DNA of 64,000 nucleotides from Leptospiraceae bacterium (GTDB lineage Bacteria; Spirochaetota; Leptospiria; Leptospirales; Leptospiraceae): assembly GCA_024233875.1 (NCBI GenBank), contig JACKPB010000008.1, positions 27,501-91,500 of the forward strand, in the 5' to 3' direction. A program made the position numbers and the translations under genes. The stretch's first letter is position 1. Each line of letters starts with the position of its first letter. The notes beneath the pieces are model-generated. The model did no database searches. It was not told the DNA's origin and worked only from the letters and a program-made list of their open reading frames with translations. Shown one piece after another: positions 44,326-53,476 of this stretch.

Positions 44326-45279
44326 ATGAAGATATATATCAACGAAGAAGTCCTGGACAGCAAACTAGAAAAAGAAGAAACTCTGGGAGAAGTGTATTCT
44401 GAAATTCGAAAATGGGCAGAAGCTCAGGGGAAGTTTCTCCTGCAATGCCTGGTCGATGGCAAAGAAATGCTTCTCGATGAACTCAGGACCCTCTCTATTG
44501 AAGGACGTGAACGTCTGGATTTTTATGTAGGAGAAAACCTCGACCTCCTGGTAAATAGCCTTGTGGAGCTGGATAAATACTTAGATAACATCGGAAACAC
44601 CCTCTTAGGTAGAGATTCCCTAACTGAGAAAGAGAGTAAGGATCTTCAGGATGGGATCGCCTGGATCCATGAACTTCTCAATTCAGCCAAAAACCTCATG
44701 AAATTGGATTTTTCAAGAATCACCCCTGTACCGGGCGGGAATACGCTTGATACCATTCTCTCCACAACTCAGGAAGGAATTTCTGATTTGGATTCTGCAT
44801 CAGGAATTGAGAGATACTTAGAAAACCTAAGAGACCTCAAGCTCTTTATCCTAAATCTGATCAACCGAACAGCAGTCTTGACCGTGGACACAAAAACACT
44901 CAAAGACGTTCTCATGAATTTCTCAGAAAACATGGAAGTGATGAAGAATGAATTCATTCGGGTCAATGAAAACTTTCAATCAGGAAAAGATGCACTGGCG
45001 GGTGAGTTGCTCAGTCACTCCATAGGTAGGCTCAATATCATGCTTAGCTCCTTCATTTCTATTCGGAGCAAATTGACAGATGTGGATATTGACACGATTT
45101 CTATTGATGGGAAGACCCTCGGAGAGACCATAGAACAACTGAATTCTCTTTTGGATAGTGTAGCCAAATCCCTAGAAATAAGAGACATAGTCATGGCGGG
45201 AGACATTTTGGAATATGAATTGCCCGACATTCTAGATCAATTTGTTCCGTTCTTAAAAGAGATCATCAAATTTCTCTAA
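44326..45279 (+). CDS. FliD-linked protein of unknown function
   Basis: A 317-residue cytosolic protein that follows fliD by 9 nt and has its own ribosome binding site (GAGGAATC). The first 60 residues (MKIYINEEVLDSKLEKEETLGEVYSEIRKWAE...LLQCLVDGKEM) look like a beta-grasp fold. The rest is long amphipathic helices, acidic and leucine-rich, without Cys motifs or membrane segments. I do not recognise a named family. The context suggests a FliD-specific export chaperone or assembly factor, in place of fliT. Confidence 0.65.
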   Translation: MKIYINEEVLDSKLEKEETLGEVYSEIRKWAEAQGKFLLQCLVDGKEMLLDELRTLSIEGRERLDFYVGENLDLLVNSLVELDKYLDNIGNTLLGRDSLTEKESKDLQDGIAWIHELLNSAKNLMKLDFSRITPVPGGNTLDTILSTTQEGISDLDSASGIERYLENLRDLKLFILNLINRTAVLTVDTKTLKDVLMNFSENMEVMKNEFIRVNENFQSGKDALAGELLSHSIGRLNIMLSSFISIRSKLTDVDIDTISIDGKTLGETIEQLNSLLDSVAKSLEIRDIVMAGDILEYELPDILDQFVPFLKEIIKFL

Positions 45280-45314
45280 ACAACTCTGTTAAGTTACCAC
45301 TTGACAGAGTTGTT
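45279..45314. terminator. Strong 16-bp hairpin after the fliD operon
   Basis: Arms at 45279-45294 and 45299-45314 pair over 16 bp with a single T-G wobble, closing a four-base TACC loop. It overlaps the last stop codon. There is no T tract afterwards, so it is either a factor-dependent terminator or an RNA-stabilising structure. Confidence 0.5.
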
Positions 45315-45358
45315 GAACTCTATTCCATATCCACAAATGGAGAAATACGTATCCTCTT

Positions 45359-48064
45359 ATGAATCTGTTTCTTAGACTTTCCAAACAGATTTTTCTATTT
45401 CTTTCACTTACCTGTTTTTTCGGGAATCTATTTCCCCTTTCTTCAAGACCCGGTGGTGGAGGTTCCTATCGATCTTCCGGATCGAGCTATCGTTCTTCAG
45501 GTTCCAGCTACCGGTCGTACAACTCTTCAAATTCTTACAATTCAAATCAATCCGGGTCGAAGAACTCATACAACTCTGATTCTTCAAAATCCAAGATTCC
45601 CAAGAAAGATATTTCTTACATATTCTCTGTTCAAAAGCATGATGTCTTTCTCGACATAAGAAAAGATGGGACTGTTAACGTCAGAGAAAATTATACCATA
45701 GTAGTCCCCGACAATCAATATCTCTCCTTTACTATCCCCTGCAGGGACCCGGCCAATTCATCTTTTGAATTGGGAACTTCTAATATTCGAATCAATTCCA
45801 CATCCCTTCTGAGTGAGGAAGGAAGCTGTTTGTATGATCCATCCCAAAAAATGGGAAGTAAATATATTTTAATTGATCGATATAATATTTCACTACAACC
45901 CAATACAATTTCTGTAGTCACCCTAGAATACAAAATCCCCTTCTCCATTCGTTTGGAAGATGAAGGAGAAATCCTTCTCTATGAGATCAATCGTTCTTCA
46001 GTCAAATTTCAATCCTTTCAATTCACAAATCTATCTATAAAAATTGATAGTTCTATGGTAGATCCTAAATTTGAATTTTTAAAAGAAGATTTAATTACCT
46101 CAGAAAATAATATTGAAGTCAAAGAGACAAAGGGAGTGTATGAAATTCCAATCAATAGATTTCAATTTGAAAAATCCTTGTTTTTAAAAATCATTTTCCC
46201 TGAAGGATCTTTCTTATTCAACGATATAGATTTTGATGAGACGGACACTGTTCGGTTTCATGATTTCAAAACATCCATTCATGTCTCACAAAATTCGATT
46301 CTGGAAGTTGAAGAAAGTTTCGCCTTAGAAAATATCAACAATTCAGAAGGTCACCTGAGCCGATCTATTTACAATATACTTCCGGCAGATATCTTAGATC
46401 TGGACATTTTGAATATTACAGCTTACTCTATCCTTGCAAATCCGGAAAAGTACATAAGCTATACATACAATACCTTTACTGAATCCAATGTCTCATTTTC
46501 TGTTCCCGGTTCAGTCAAAAATGAACCGTTCACTATAAAGTACAATTACGGTAGAAACGTAATACAGAAAGAAGGCAAACAGTACTTGGGATTTCCTATC
46601 AATGCGGAATATCAGGGTATACGGGAAATGGATTTCATATTCAAATTGCCCGAGTCGATGGATCCCAAAAATGTCAAATTTATTTTAGATGATTTCACCC
46701 ATAGATTGGTTACAAAAGTAGAAACTACAGATAGAGAATTCAAAATTAACATTAAACGAATCAATATTGATAAACGAAGGAAATTTACAATCTTCTTAGA
46801 ACTCCCCTCTCCCCATCTCGAACCTCCTCCGATCTATTTATCCTCGATATGGATTTTAATTGAAAAGTACAGATACTATGGCAATGTTATTGTAATTTTT
46901 CCTGTATCACTACTCCTCATAATTTTTGGAATACTCTATTTCAGGAAAAAGTCCAAAGAGAATCGTCAGAAATCTCTGGAGAAAAAACAACAGAAAGAAG
47001 CTAAGTTGGTAAAGATATTTGATAACAAATTTTCAATTGATGGATTCAAGGAGAAAGTAAACAAAACTTATATCTATCTCACAAAGGCATGGCTATCGGA
47101 AGATATGAAGCCTGCGAGAAAATTTGTCACTTCCGGTCTTTACAATAGATATAGAGTTCAACTGGAATTAATGAAAAATGAAAACATTCGAAACACCATG
47201 AAGAATGAGCGTATTCTGGATTTAACTCTGGTTGCTTCAGAAAAAACCAATTCACTTGAAACTATTCATGTAAAATTAAAAGCTGAAGCAAGAGACAAAA
47301 ACGTATCACGTGATTTGACTCAATCAGAACAAGAAGATATTCTCAGTTCATCCCCGATAGAATCTTATGTTGAAATTTGGTCTTTTTTAAGAAAACCGGG
47401 GGTTTCCTCAGAAACCGGTAAGGGTCTCGACCTCGGCTCCTGTCCCTGCTGTGGAGCACCGGCAGAACTTTATTCCGATTCAGTTCAATGCCCCTACTGT
47501 AAATCACTTTATAATTCCGGAGAATACGATTGGGTACTCTCAGAAATCACTCAGGAAGTTGAGTGGAATCCCAAATCCAAAAAAATCAAAGGCTTGGATT
47601 CTATTATCGAGCTTTCAAACACTATATCCAAACAAAGTATAGAAGATAGATCTTCCTATCTATTTTGGAAATGGATAGACTCCAGAATTAAGAATTCTTA
47701 CATTTCCTTGCGTCGTGACGCTACAGCTATTTTTCTCTCCGCACCCAACTCTCCCGAACGATTCAGAGAAGTTGCAGTTGGCTCTGTAGAGCTTGAAACA
47801 TTACAAACTGAAGGTGATAGGATCATAGCAGATGTTCTGGTGAAATGGAGTGCGGGAGACTCAAAGAAATCTGAACCGTATTACAGAGAATCTACCCTTA
47901 CTTTAGTTCTTGACAGATCGACTCTCCCGATACGGGCATTTGCGGGACATTTGTGTTCAAATTGCGGATTTCCCTTACCTGAGACAGATTCCATCCAATG
48001 TGAAGCCTGCGGTACAGACATACCCGAAAAAGTTAAGGACTGGTTACTTGAATCGATTCGATGA
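45359..48064 (+). CDS. Membrane protein with DUF2207-like, TIM44-like and zinc-ribbon domains
   Basis: A 901-residue protein: signal peptide (1-30); a Ser/Tyr/Gly/Asn low-complexity repeat (SYRSSGSSYRSSG, to about residue 78); two beta-sandwich DUF2207-like regions (about 80-250 and 290-490); one TM (about 505-527); a Lys/Glu-rich linker; then a TIM44-like domain (VNKTYIYLTKAWLSEDMKPARKFVTSGLY). Two C4 zinc ribbons, CPCCGAPAELYSDSVQCPYC (about 700) and CSNCGFPLPETDSIQCEACG (C-terminus), lie in the cytosolic half. It may sense or bind protein at the inner membrane. Function not established. Downstream of the hairpin, so a separate transcript from fliD. Confidence 0.68.
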   Translation: MNLFLRLSKQIFLFLSLTCFFGNLFPLSSRPGGGGSYRSSGSSYRSSGSSYRSYNSSNSYNSNQSGSKNSYNSDSSKSKIPKKDISYIFSVQKHDVFLDIRKDGTVNVRENYTIVVPDNQYLSFTIPCRDPANSSFELGTSNIRINSTSLLSEEGSCLYDPSQKMGSKYILIDRYNISLQPNTISVVTLEYKIPFSIRLEDEGEILLYEINRSSVKFQSFQFTNLSIKIDSSMVDPKFEFLKEDLITSENNIEVKETKGVYEIPINRFQFEKSLFLKIIFPEGSFLFNDIDFDETDTVRFHDFKTSIHVSQNSILEVEESFALENINNSEGHLSRSIYNILPADILDLDILNITAYSILANPEKYISYTYNTFTESNVSFSVPGSVKNEPFTIKYNYGRNVIQKEGKQYLGFPINAEYQGIREMDFIFKLPESMDPKNVKFILDDFTHRLVTKVETTDREFKINIKRINIDKRRKFTIFLELPSPHLEPPPIYLSSIWILIEKYRYYGNVIVIFPVSLLLIIFGILYFRKKSKENRQKSLEKKQQKEAKLVKIFDNKFSIDGFKEKVNKTYIYLTKAWLSEDMKPARKFVTSGLYNRYRVQLELMKNENIRNTMKNERILDLTLVASEKTNSLETIHVKLKAEARDKNVSRDLTQSEQEDILSSSPIESYVEIWSFLRKPGVSSETGKGLDLGSCPCCGAPAELYSDSVQCPYCKSLYNSGEYDWVLSEITQEVEWNPKSKKIKGLDSIIELSNTISKQSIEDRSSYLFWKWIDSRIKNSYISLRRDATAIFLSAPNSPERFREVAVGSVELETLQTEGDRIIADVLVKWSAGDSKKSEPYYRESTLTLVLDRSTLPIRAFAGHLCSNCGFPLPETDSIQCEACGTDIPEKVKDWLLESIR

Positions 48065-49144
48065 GTTTTCCCATTCCACCCATCTCTGAATCCCCAGCCG
48101 AAAGCGACTTTCCTCTTCTCCCAGCCCGATTCTGATAAATCCTTCTTTTTCAAAGTTTGATCCGGGAAGAACAAAAACAGAACAATTTTTGTACAATTCA
48201 TCTGCATACCTTTCCGATGAAATTCCTTCGTTTAATTCCGGGAAAAATAAAAGACCGGAGGTGGGTAGCTGGATCTTTTTCAGAGAATTCAGATGAGGTG
48301 CTGAATCAGAAAAAGTCTTGAGATTTGCCCGAATCCGATTTTTTATTCCGGGGAGAAGCTTAGAACGATTTCTCAATATATGTAGAGCCAAAAACTCTGA
48401 GATTGGATTTACTGTATGCGTCAGATAATCCTTGAATGATCTCAAATGATTTAGGACATCTACGTCACCTACTATCCAACCAATTCTCAATCCTGTTACT
48501 CCAAAACTTTTTGTAATTGATCCTGTCGCATAACAATTATGATTCAATCTTGCTCCGGAAACACCAATCTCAGATTCCAAATCCAGGAATCGATAGTGCT
48601 CATCAAACAGAACCACTCCCGGGAACTTGAGAATCTCTGATTTCAGTACAATCCAATCTTCCTCTTGAATGCTCAATCCTGTAGGATTGTGAGGATGGTT
48701 GAGGATAACAAAATTAGAATCCCGGAACAATTCTCTCCACTCGGGTGAGGTTTGAAACTCAACTCCCCTTCCCTGACCTCCCAGGTATTCAGGAATTTCA
48801 TAGAGTCCCTGAAATCCAGGGCTGAGATAGGTAAACTTAGTCCCGGGTTTGATGCAATAGGAAAAGAGCAGAAAGAGAGCTTCCGAAGTACCTGTGGTAA
48901 TCAAAATATTCTCCGGTGAGATCCCCGAATAGAGTCCGGAGATTTCTTCCCTGAGGTCCCATCGACCCATATTGGGAGAATCTTTCAAATCGATATTGAG
49001 CAATTCTTCAATAGAACAATCCAGACTTATCAGTAAGTCTTTTAAGACAAAATTTCTGATTCCACTCTCTCCAAGATTGCATAGAGAAGTATTACGATAC
49101 TTTTCCAATCTATCTTCTATAAAAAATTCTCTAGGTAAGTCCAT
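48044..49144 (-). CDS. PLP-dependent aminotransferase, class I/II
   Basis: A 366-residue fold-type I enzyme. GTSEALFLLFSYCIKPG, NHPHNPTGLSI, FDEHYRFLDLE and SITKSFGVTGLRIGW, with the Schiff-base Lys in ITKSFG, are all present, as is the late Arg in EGFIRIGLG. It is short for an aspartate aminotransferase and resembles the subgroup that includes capreomycidine synthase-like proteins. Overlaps the previous gene by 21 nt in the convergent direction. Substrate unknown. Confidence 0.82.
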   Translation of the reverse strand: MDLPREFFIEDRLEKYRNTSLCNLGESGIRNFVLKDLLISLDCSIEELLNIDLKDSPNMGRWDLREEISGLYSGISPENILITTGTSEALFLLFSYCIKPGTKFTYLSPGFQGLYEIPEYLGGQGRGVEFQTSPEWRELFRDSNFVILNHPHNPTGLSIQEEDWIVLKSEILKFPGVVLFDEHYRFLDLESEIGVSGARLNHNCYATGSITKSFGVTGLRIGWIVGDVDVLNHLRSFKDYLTHTVNPISEFLALHILRNRSKLLPGIKNRIRANLKTFSDSAPHLNSLKKIQLPTSGLLFFPELNEGISSERYADELYKNCSVFVLPGSNFEKEGFIRIGLGEEESRFRLGIQRWVEWENSSNRFK

Positions 49145-49310
49145 GTTCTATCATCCACTTAAATATCGGAAAGGAGATTAGAAAAGTACAATACAATTTT
49201 AGTCAATTCTCGCTATACATCTCTGAATCAGATTTGATTCTCTCTTATTTGCCGATAGGCTCCCTATCGTTATCCTCACCTCTCAAACGAAGTGCGTAAG
49301 GTGAGTTCCT

Positions 49311-49356
49311 GAATACAATTCAATCGTTTTCATCAAATGGTTGAATTGTATTGTAT
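49311..49356. repeat. 13-bp stem hairpin
   Basis: ATACAATTCAATC (49313-49325) pairs with GGTTGAATTGTAT (49339-49351) with one wobble, around a 13-nt loop. It directly follows the GTGCGTAAGGTGAGTT motif, so both may be parts of one repeat. No T run follows. Confidence 0.5.
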
Positions 49357-49710
49357 TCGATTTGGAGAATCCATTCAGAAATTTTAGATAGGTTTCCTAT
49401 CCAAGGTAGTAGCAAATGCAAAGATTGTATATGGGATGGACTTAGATTAGAAAGTTTTTCCGGTCTGATTTATTTCTGATACATTAGAAATACTATAGAT
49501 TACTATAGTTTCAAAATCTTAGAAGAGTAACTTAGAGATTCACCCTCATTCAGTCAGGAGATTTAAGGCAGTTCATTGAACTGAGAACTTATATACATCT
49601 AAATAATAATATCTCATTTTTGAATGGGAAAATCTTATCCAAAGTAAAATACCTATCAATTTTGCAAGTTTCCAACTGAGCGATGGTACTCATCTCTAAT
49701 TGTTTTTTAA

Positions 49711-49740
49711 TTGACCTGTGAGTTGATATTTATTTTAAAT
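49711..49740 (+). promoter_or_regulatory. Putative promoter for the SulP-carbonic anhydrase gene
   Basis: TTGACC (49711-49716) and TTTAAA (49734-49739) with a 17-bp spacer, about 38 nt before the TTG start codon. Confidence 0.45.
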
Positions 49741-49777
49741 GAAGAGGGAAAGATTCCCTAAATGAAAGGAGGATTCT

Positions 49778-51973
49778 TTGATTTTACCTTCTCTTTTTCC
49801 ATCCGGAAAAGATTTCAAATCTGATTTTCTTGCTTCCATATCTGTATTTCTGGTTGCTATTCCCCTATGCCTGGGGATAGCTCATGCGTCCGGTGCACCA
49901 CAATCTTCCGGGATCGTGGCCGGGATTGTAGGTGGGATCATAGTTGGTATTTTGAGTGGTTCACGATTTAGTGTCAGCGGACCCGCTGCCGGATTGACGG
50001 CTGTAGTACTTTTGGGAATCCGGGAAATGGATAGCTTCGAAGTTCTCCTCCTATCTGTACTACTTGCAGGAATTTTCCAGATTCTATTTGGTATTTTGCA
50101 TGCAGGCGTCCTGAGTAGTTATATTCCTACGTCTATCATTAAAGGTCTGATGGGGGCTATCGGGATCATTTTGATTTTAAAACAATTTCCTCATGTAATA
50201 GGATATGATGTAGAACAGTTCGGTGTCGAAGAATTTGATTTGAATCCCAACGATCTGGAGGACAACACCAATTCCGGAGAAAAGAACACTCTAACAATTT
50301 TCTTTCATTCCTTCCAACACATTCATAGAGGAATCCTAATCCTGGGAAGTCTGTCCCTTTTCATTTTAATTTTCTGGGAAAAAAAAATCTCGCGCCATGT
50401 TCCCGGAATTCCCGGTTTTCTAGTTACCGTTCTTCTCGCAACCTTCACTTCGATCTTATTGAAAGAATACTATCCTGATTTTCAATTCACATCTGATCAT
50501 TTTGTAAATCTACCTATATATTCTTCCCCCTCAGATTTTTTCTCTACATCCCACTTTCCCGATTATTCGCAATGGAACAATCCATTGGTTTGGAAATATG
50601 GAGGATTGATAGCGATCATAGCTAGCATCGAGAGTCTTTTGTGTATCGAAGTGGTAGATCGTTTGGACCCTCAAAGACAATCCACTCCGATCAATAAAGA
50701 GTTGATAGCCCAGGGATTCGGAAATTTTTTCAGTGGGCTTTTCGGCGGGCTTCCTGTCACTTCTGTTATCGTAAGGGGATCAGTAAACATCAACTCGGGA
50801 GCGAAAACCAAACTCTCTACTATTTTACATGGTATTTTTATTCTTCTCTCAATAATTTTCTTTTCTAATTTTTTAAATTATATTCCCCTGGCATCTCTTG
50901 CCGCTATTCTTTGCTACACCGGCTACAAGCTGGCAAGTCCGGGGATTTTAAAGGATATGTATCACAGAGGCCAGGATCATTTCTTGCCTTATACGGTCAC
51001 CCTTCTCGGTGTAATCTTCACAGATATTTTGTTCGGAACAATCATAGGTGGATTGGTAGCAGTTTTCTTTATTTTAAGAGATGTGTTTTACTCTCCGGTT
51101 ATCAAGGTTTTGAGCACAAAAAATCTGACTAAGGTTTTCTTCGGTGAAAATGTAAGCTTTCTACACAAAGCGAGAATCAAAGAAACCCTGAATTCAATTG
51201 ATGAAAATACCACCATCATCCTTGATTGCAGAAAATCCAAATACATTCACAGAGACATCCTGGACCTTCTGGAGAGATTTCGGGAAGAAGCTCATTTCAA
51301 ACATGTTCATGTAGAGTTTATGGGAATTCCACACTTAGAAAAAACTACCGATAAGGTGATTCCTGAGAAATGGAAATCCTACGATAAACTAATGGAAGAC
51401 AATAAAGACTGGGTTTGGGAGCAAACTCAGGAAGATCCACTTTACTTTGAAAAAATAGCCAAAACACAGGAACCGGAATTTTTTGTGATCGGATGTGCGG
51501 ATAGCAGGGTTCCACTAAATCTCATCACGAAATCTAAACCCGGGACCTTATTTGTACATAGAAATATTTCCAATCTTATACATACAGACGACGTCAGTCT
51601 CATGTCGGCAATAGAATTTGCCATCAAAGTTTTGGGAGTCAAACACATAGTGGTCTGTGGTCATTACAAATGCGGGGGTGTCAAAGCCGCTCTTGAAGAC
51701 TTCTCGGATGGAAGTATAAAAGAATGGATTGCCCCGATCAAAGAATTGATCCGTTCCAAAAAAGAAGATCTGGATACCATCCCAACACTGAATGAAAAAG
51801 TTGATCAATTGGTCGAATGGAATGTTGAAGAACAAATCAAAAAATTGAAAAGCCTCCCTGTCATTCAGGAATCAATAGAAAAAACAGGTCTCCCCTACCT
51901 TCATGGTTGGGTTTATGATTTAAAATCAGGAGTACTTTTGGAAACCATTTCTCCTCCTAAAGAACATGATTGA
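49778..51973 (+). CDS. SulP anion transporter fused to beta-carbonic anhydrase
   Basis: A 731-residue fusion. Residues 1-430 are a SulP/SLC26-type membrane domain (AIPLCLGIAHASGAPQSSGIVAGIVGG, GSRFSVSGPAAGLTAVVL, PVTSVIVRGSVNINSGAKTKLSTILHG). Residues about 440-525 look like a degenerate STAS domain (IILDCRKSKYIHRDILDLLERF). The C-terminal 200 residues are a beta-carbonic anhydrase with zinc ligands in GCADSRVP and CGHYKCGG. Such fusions are thought to import bicarbonate and interconvert it with CO2. The TTG start is supported by AAAGGAGG (49766-49772) 5 nt upstream; no ATG fits. Confidence 0.92.
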   Translation: MILPSLFPSGKDFKSDFLASISVFLVAIPLCLGIAHASGAPQSSGIVAGIVGGIIVGILSGSRFSVSGPAAGLTAVVLLGIREMDSFEVLLLSVLLAGIFQILFGILHAGVLSSYIPTSIIKGLMGAIGIILILKQFPHVIGYDVEQFGVEEFDLNPNDLEDNTNSGEKNTLTIFFHSFQHIHRGILILGSLSLFILIFWEKKISRHVPGIPGFLVTVLLATFTSILLKEYYPDFQFTSDHFVNLPIYSSPSDFFSTSHFPDYSQWNNPLVWKYGGLIAIIASIESLLCIEVVDRLDPQRQSTPINKELIAQGFGNFFSGLFGGLPVTSVIVRGSVNINSGAKTKLSTILHGIFILLSIIFFSNFLNYIPLASLAAILCYTGYKLASPGILKDMYHRGQDHFLPYTVTLLGVIFTDILFGTIIGGLVAVFFILRDVFYSPVIKVLSTKNLTKVFFGENVSFLHKARIKETLNSIDENTTIILDCRKSKYIHRDILDLLERFREEAHFKHVHVEFMGIPHLEKTTDKVIPEKWKSYDKLMEDNKDWVWEQTQEDPLYFEKIAKTQEPEFFVIGCADSRVPLNLITKSKPGTLFVHRNISNLIHTDDVSLMSAIEFAIKVLGVKHIVVCGHYKCGGVKAALEDFSDGSIKEWIAPIKELIRSKKEDLDTIPTLNEKVDQLVEWNVEEQIKKLKSLPVIQESIEKTGLPYLHGWVYDLKSGVLLETISPPKEHD

Positions 51974-51984
51974 TATTTCTATCC

Positions 51985-52929
51985 TCAGTCTTTTTCTACG
52001 GATTGACTCAGGGATTGATGACCGGGGTGAACCTGAATCCCCGGAATTGACTTAGCCAAACTTTGCAGTGAGTTCAATGAGACCTTATTCATTTGCTGAT
52101 CTTCCGTGAACTCACCGGGGGTAACATTGTGAATCCATCCGAACTCTGTATGACATGTATCACCGAGTATCAATTGATATCCGGATTCCGAATTGATCAA
52201 AAATGCCAAACTACCCACTGTATGACCCGGTGAGTAAAGAATGATAAAAGATTTGTCACCAAAATAATCAATCGCATTCAAACCAAAAAAATTAGATTTT
52301 TCATTAAAGACCAATTCATTGATTTCCCTATCTTCTCCGATCAACCTCTCGTTTGTTCCCTGAATGATAGAATTTACAAAAGATTTCTTCCCATTTTCAC
52401 CCGGTCCGGTTATCAACTGAACATCATCCATAAAATCGGAGACTCCCATAATATGATCCATATGCATATGGGTAAAAAAGATTCCCCTAACCCTGAATTT
52501 ATTTTTGGATACAATGTCCCGAGAGGTATTCAAAACTTTCAATTTGCCAATATTCATCACAGATCCAATCATTCCCGAAATTGGTTTTTCTTTTCCGAGA
52601 AACTCTACAGAGACTCCCGAATCAATGAAATAAACCCCATGGAGGGGATGTTCGATCGCGTAGGTATAGATTTGAATCTTTTCGGTGCCTTTTTCCAATT
52701 TATTGGATTTGGATATAGGGTCATTCAAATTGATCAAGCCCTCCCTTGCCACTTCCCAATCAGCCGAAATGAATTTGTAAAACTTAATCGGAGTCGATTT
52801 ATTTTTATCTAAATCCGAAATTTGATATATGTACGGGATACCTCTTTCTATTTGATTCGTTTTTAATGAAGTAACAGAACAGTTAGCGATAATCAAAAAT
52901 ATTTGTATTACGATTAAAGACTTTATCAT
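51985..52929 (-). CDS. Metallo-beta-lactamase-fold lipoprotein
   Basis: A 314-residue hydrolase. The lipobox at Cys17 (IIANC) predicts a membrane-anchored lipoprotein. Zinc motifs are THMHMDHIMG (HxHxDH), SPGHTVGS (His) and ILGDTCH (Asp), with QVHPGHQSL near the end. Similar proteins hydrolyse lactones, thioesters or phosphodiesters; substrate is open. It ends 11 nt from the convergent SulP fusion. Its promoter lies in the 52930-53476 gap with two copies of a direct repeat. Confidence 0.82.
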   Translation of the reverse strand: MIKSLIVIQIFLIIANCSVTSLKTNQIERGIPYIYQISDLDKNKSTPIKFYKFISADWEVAREGLINLNDPISKSNKLEKGTEKIQIYTYAIEHPLHGVYFIDSGVSVEFLGKEKPISGMIGSVMNIGKLKVLNTSRDIVSKNKFRVRGIFFTHMHMDHIMGVSDFMDDVQLITGPGENGKKSFVNSIIQGTNERLIGEDREINELVFNEKSNFFGLNAIDYFGDKSFIILYSPGHTVGSLAFLINSESGYQLILGDTCHTEFGWIHNVTPGEFTEDQQMNKVSLNSLQSLAKSIPGIQVHPGHQSLSQSVEKD

Positions 52930-53476
52930 CTTAGTTTTTCCTCGGATTGAATTTTATTTACCAATTCTCATAAATAATTACACTTTTTCTAATACGGTAG
53001 TAGACATTTTCTAGCCGATTCTTTTGTGAATGCGCAAACCTTTTGAAAATGACTTTAAAATGCTCAATTGGAATTTTATCCCCACTCATTCTGATTTCGG
53101 GATCCTATCCGGTTTTCTAAAATACAGTTGCATTTCTTCTTTGGCTATTGGTCATTTTCTAGAAGTTTCTTCTGTGAATGCACAAACCTTTTAAAAATGA
53201 CTCTAGTTTTCGATTGATAGGGCTTATTCTGATTTAGATTTATATTCTATCAAAACTTTTTTAGATAGATTTTTTATTTTTTCCATCTCAATTTGAAGAA
53301 TTTTTAAAGACTTTTTTTTGAATGATACTATTTTTTATATTCACTGTATTTTTCTCTTTACTCTAACTGTAATGATTAAGTGATTTATTCTTGGTGTTGT
53401 AATTCTGATTTAAATTAGGGTAAATACAAAAGAAATTATTTTTCATCTTTTATCAGAAAAGGAGTCAAGATCCACT
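52930..53476. other. AT-rich intergenic region with a 55-bp direct repeat
   Basis: About 550 bp without genes, separating the divergent MBL-fold and receiver-like genes. The main structure is the direct repeat at 53003-53057 and 53151-53205. The remaining sequence, about 53210-53470, is AT-rich with no confident promoter. Confidence 0.55.
53003..53205. repeat. 55-bp imperfect direct repeat (two copies)
   Basis: Copy A (53003-53057) and copy B (53151-53205), 148 bp apart, share CATTTTCTAG, TGTGAATGC-CAAACCTTTT and AAAATGACT, about 85% identical by eye. Each copy is itself imperfectly palindromic at its ends (for copy B GTCATTTT...AAAATGAC). They could be paired regulator sites or an intergenic repeat. 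Confidence 0.6.

Larger units (their letters stand above)
49145..49777. other. Divergent intergenic region with hairpin and repeat motif
   Basis: About 630 bp without a gene. It holds GTGCGTAAGGTGAGTT (49292-49307), which matches the reverse complement of the first block of the repeats at 331 and 1087 at most positions, a short CTCACC/GGTGAG inverted repeat (49276-49281/49300-49305), a 13-bp hairpin at 49313-49353, and a promoter near 49711. Nothing else stands out. Confidence 0.55.
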
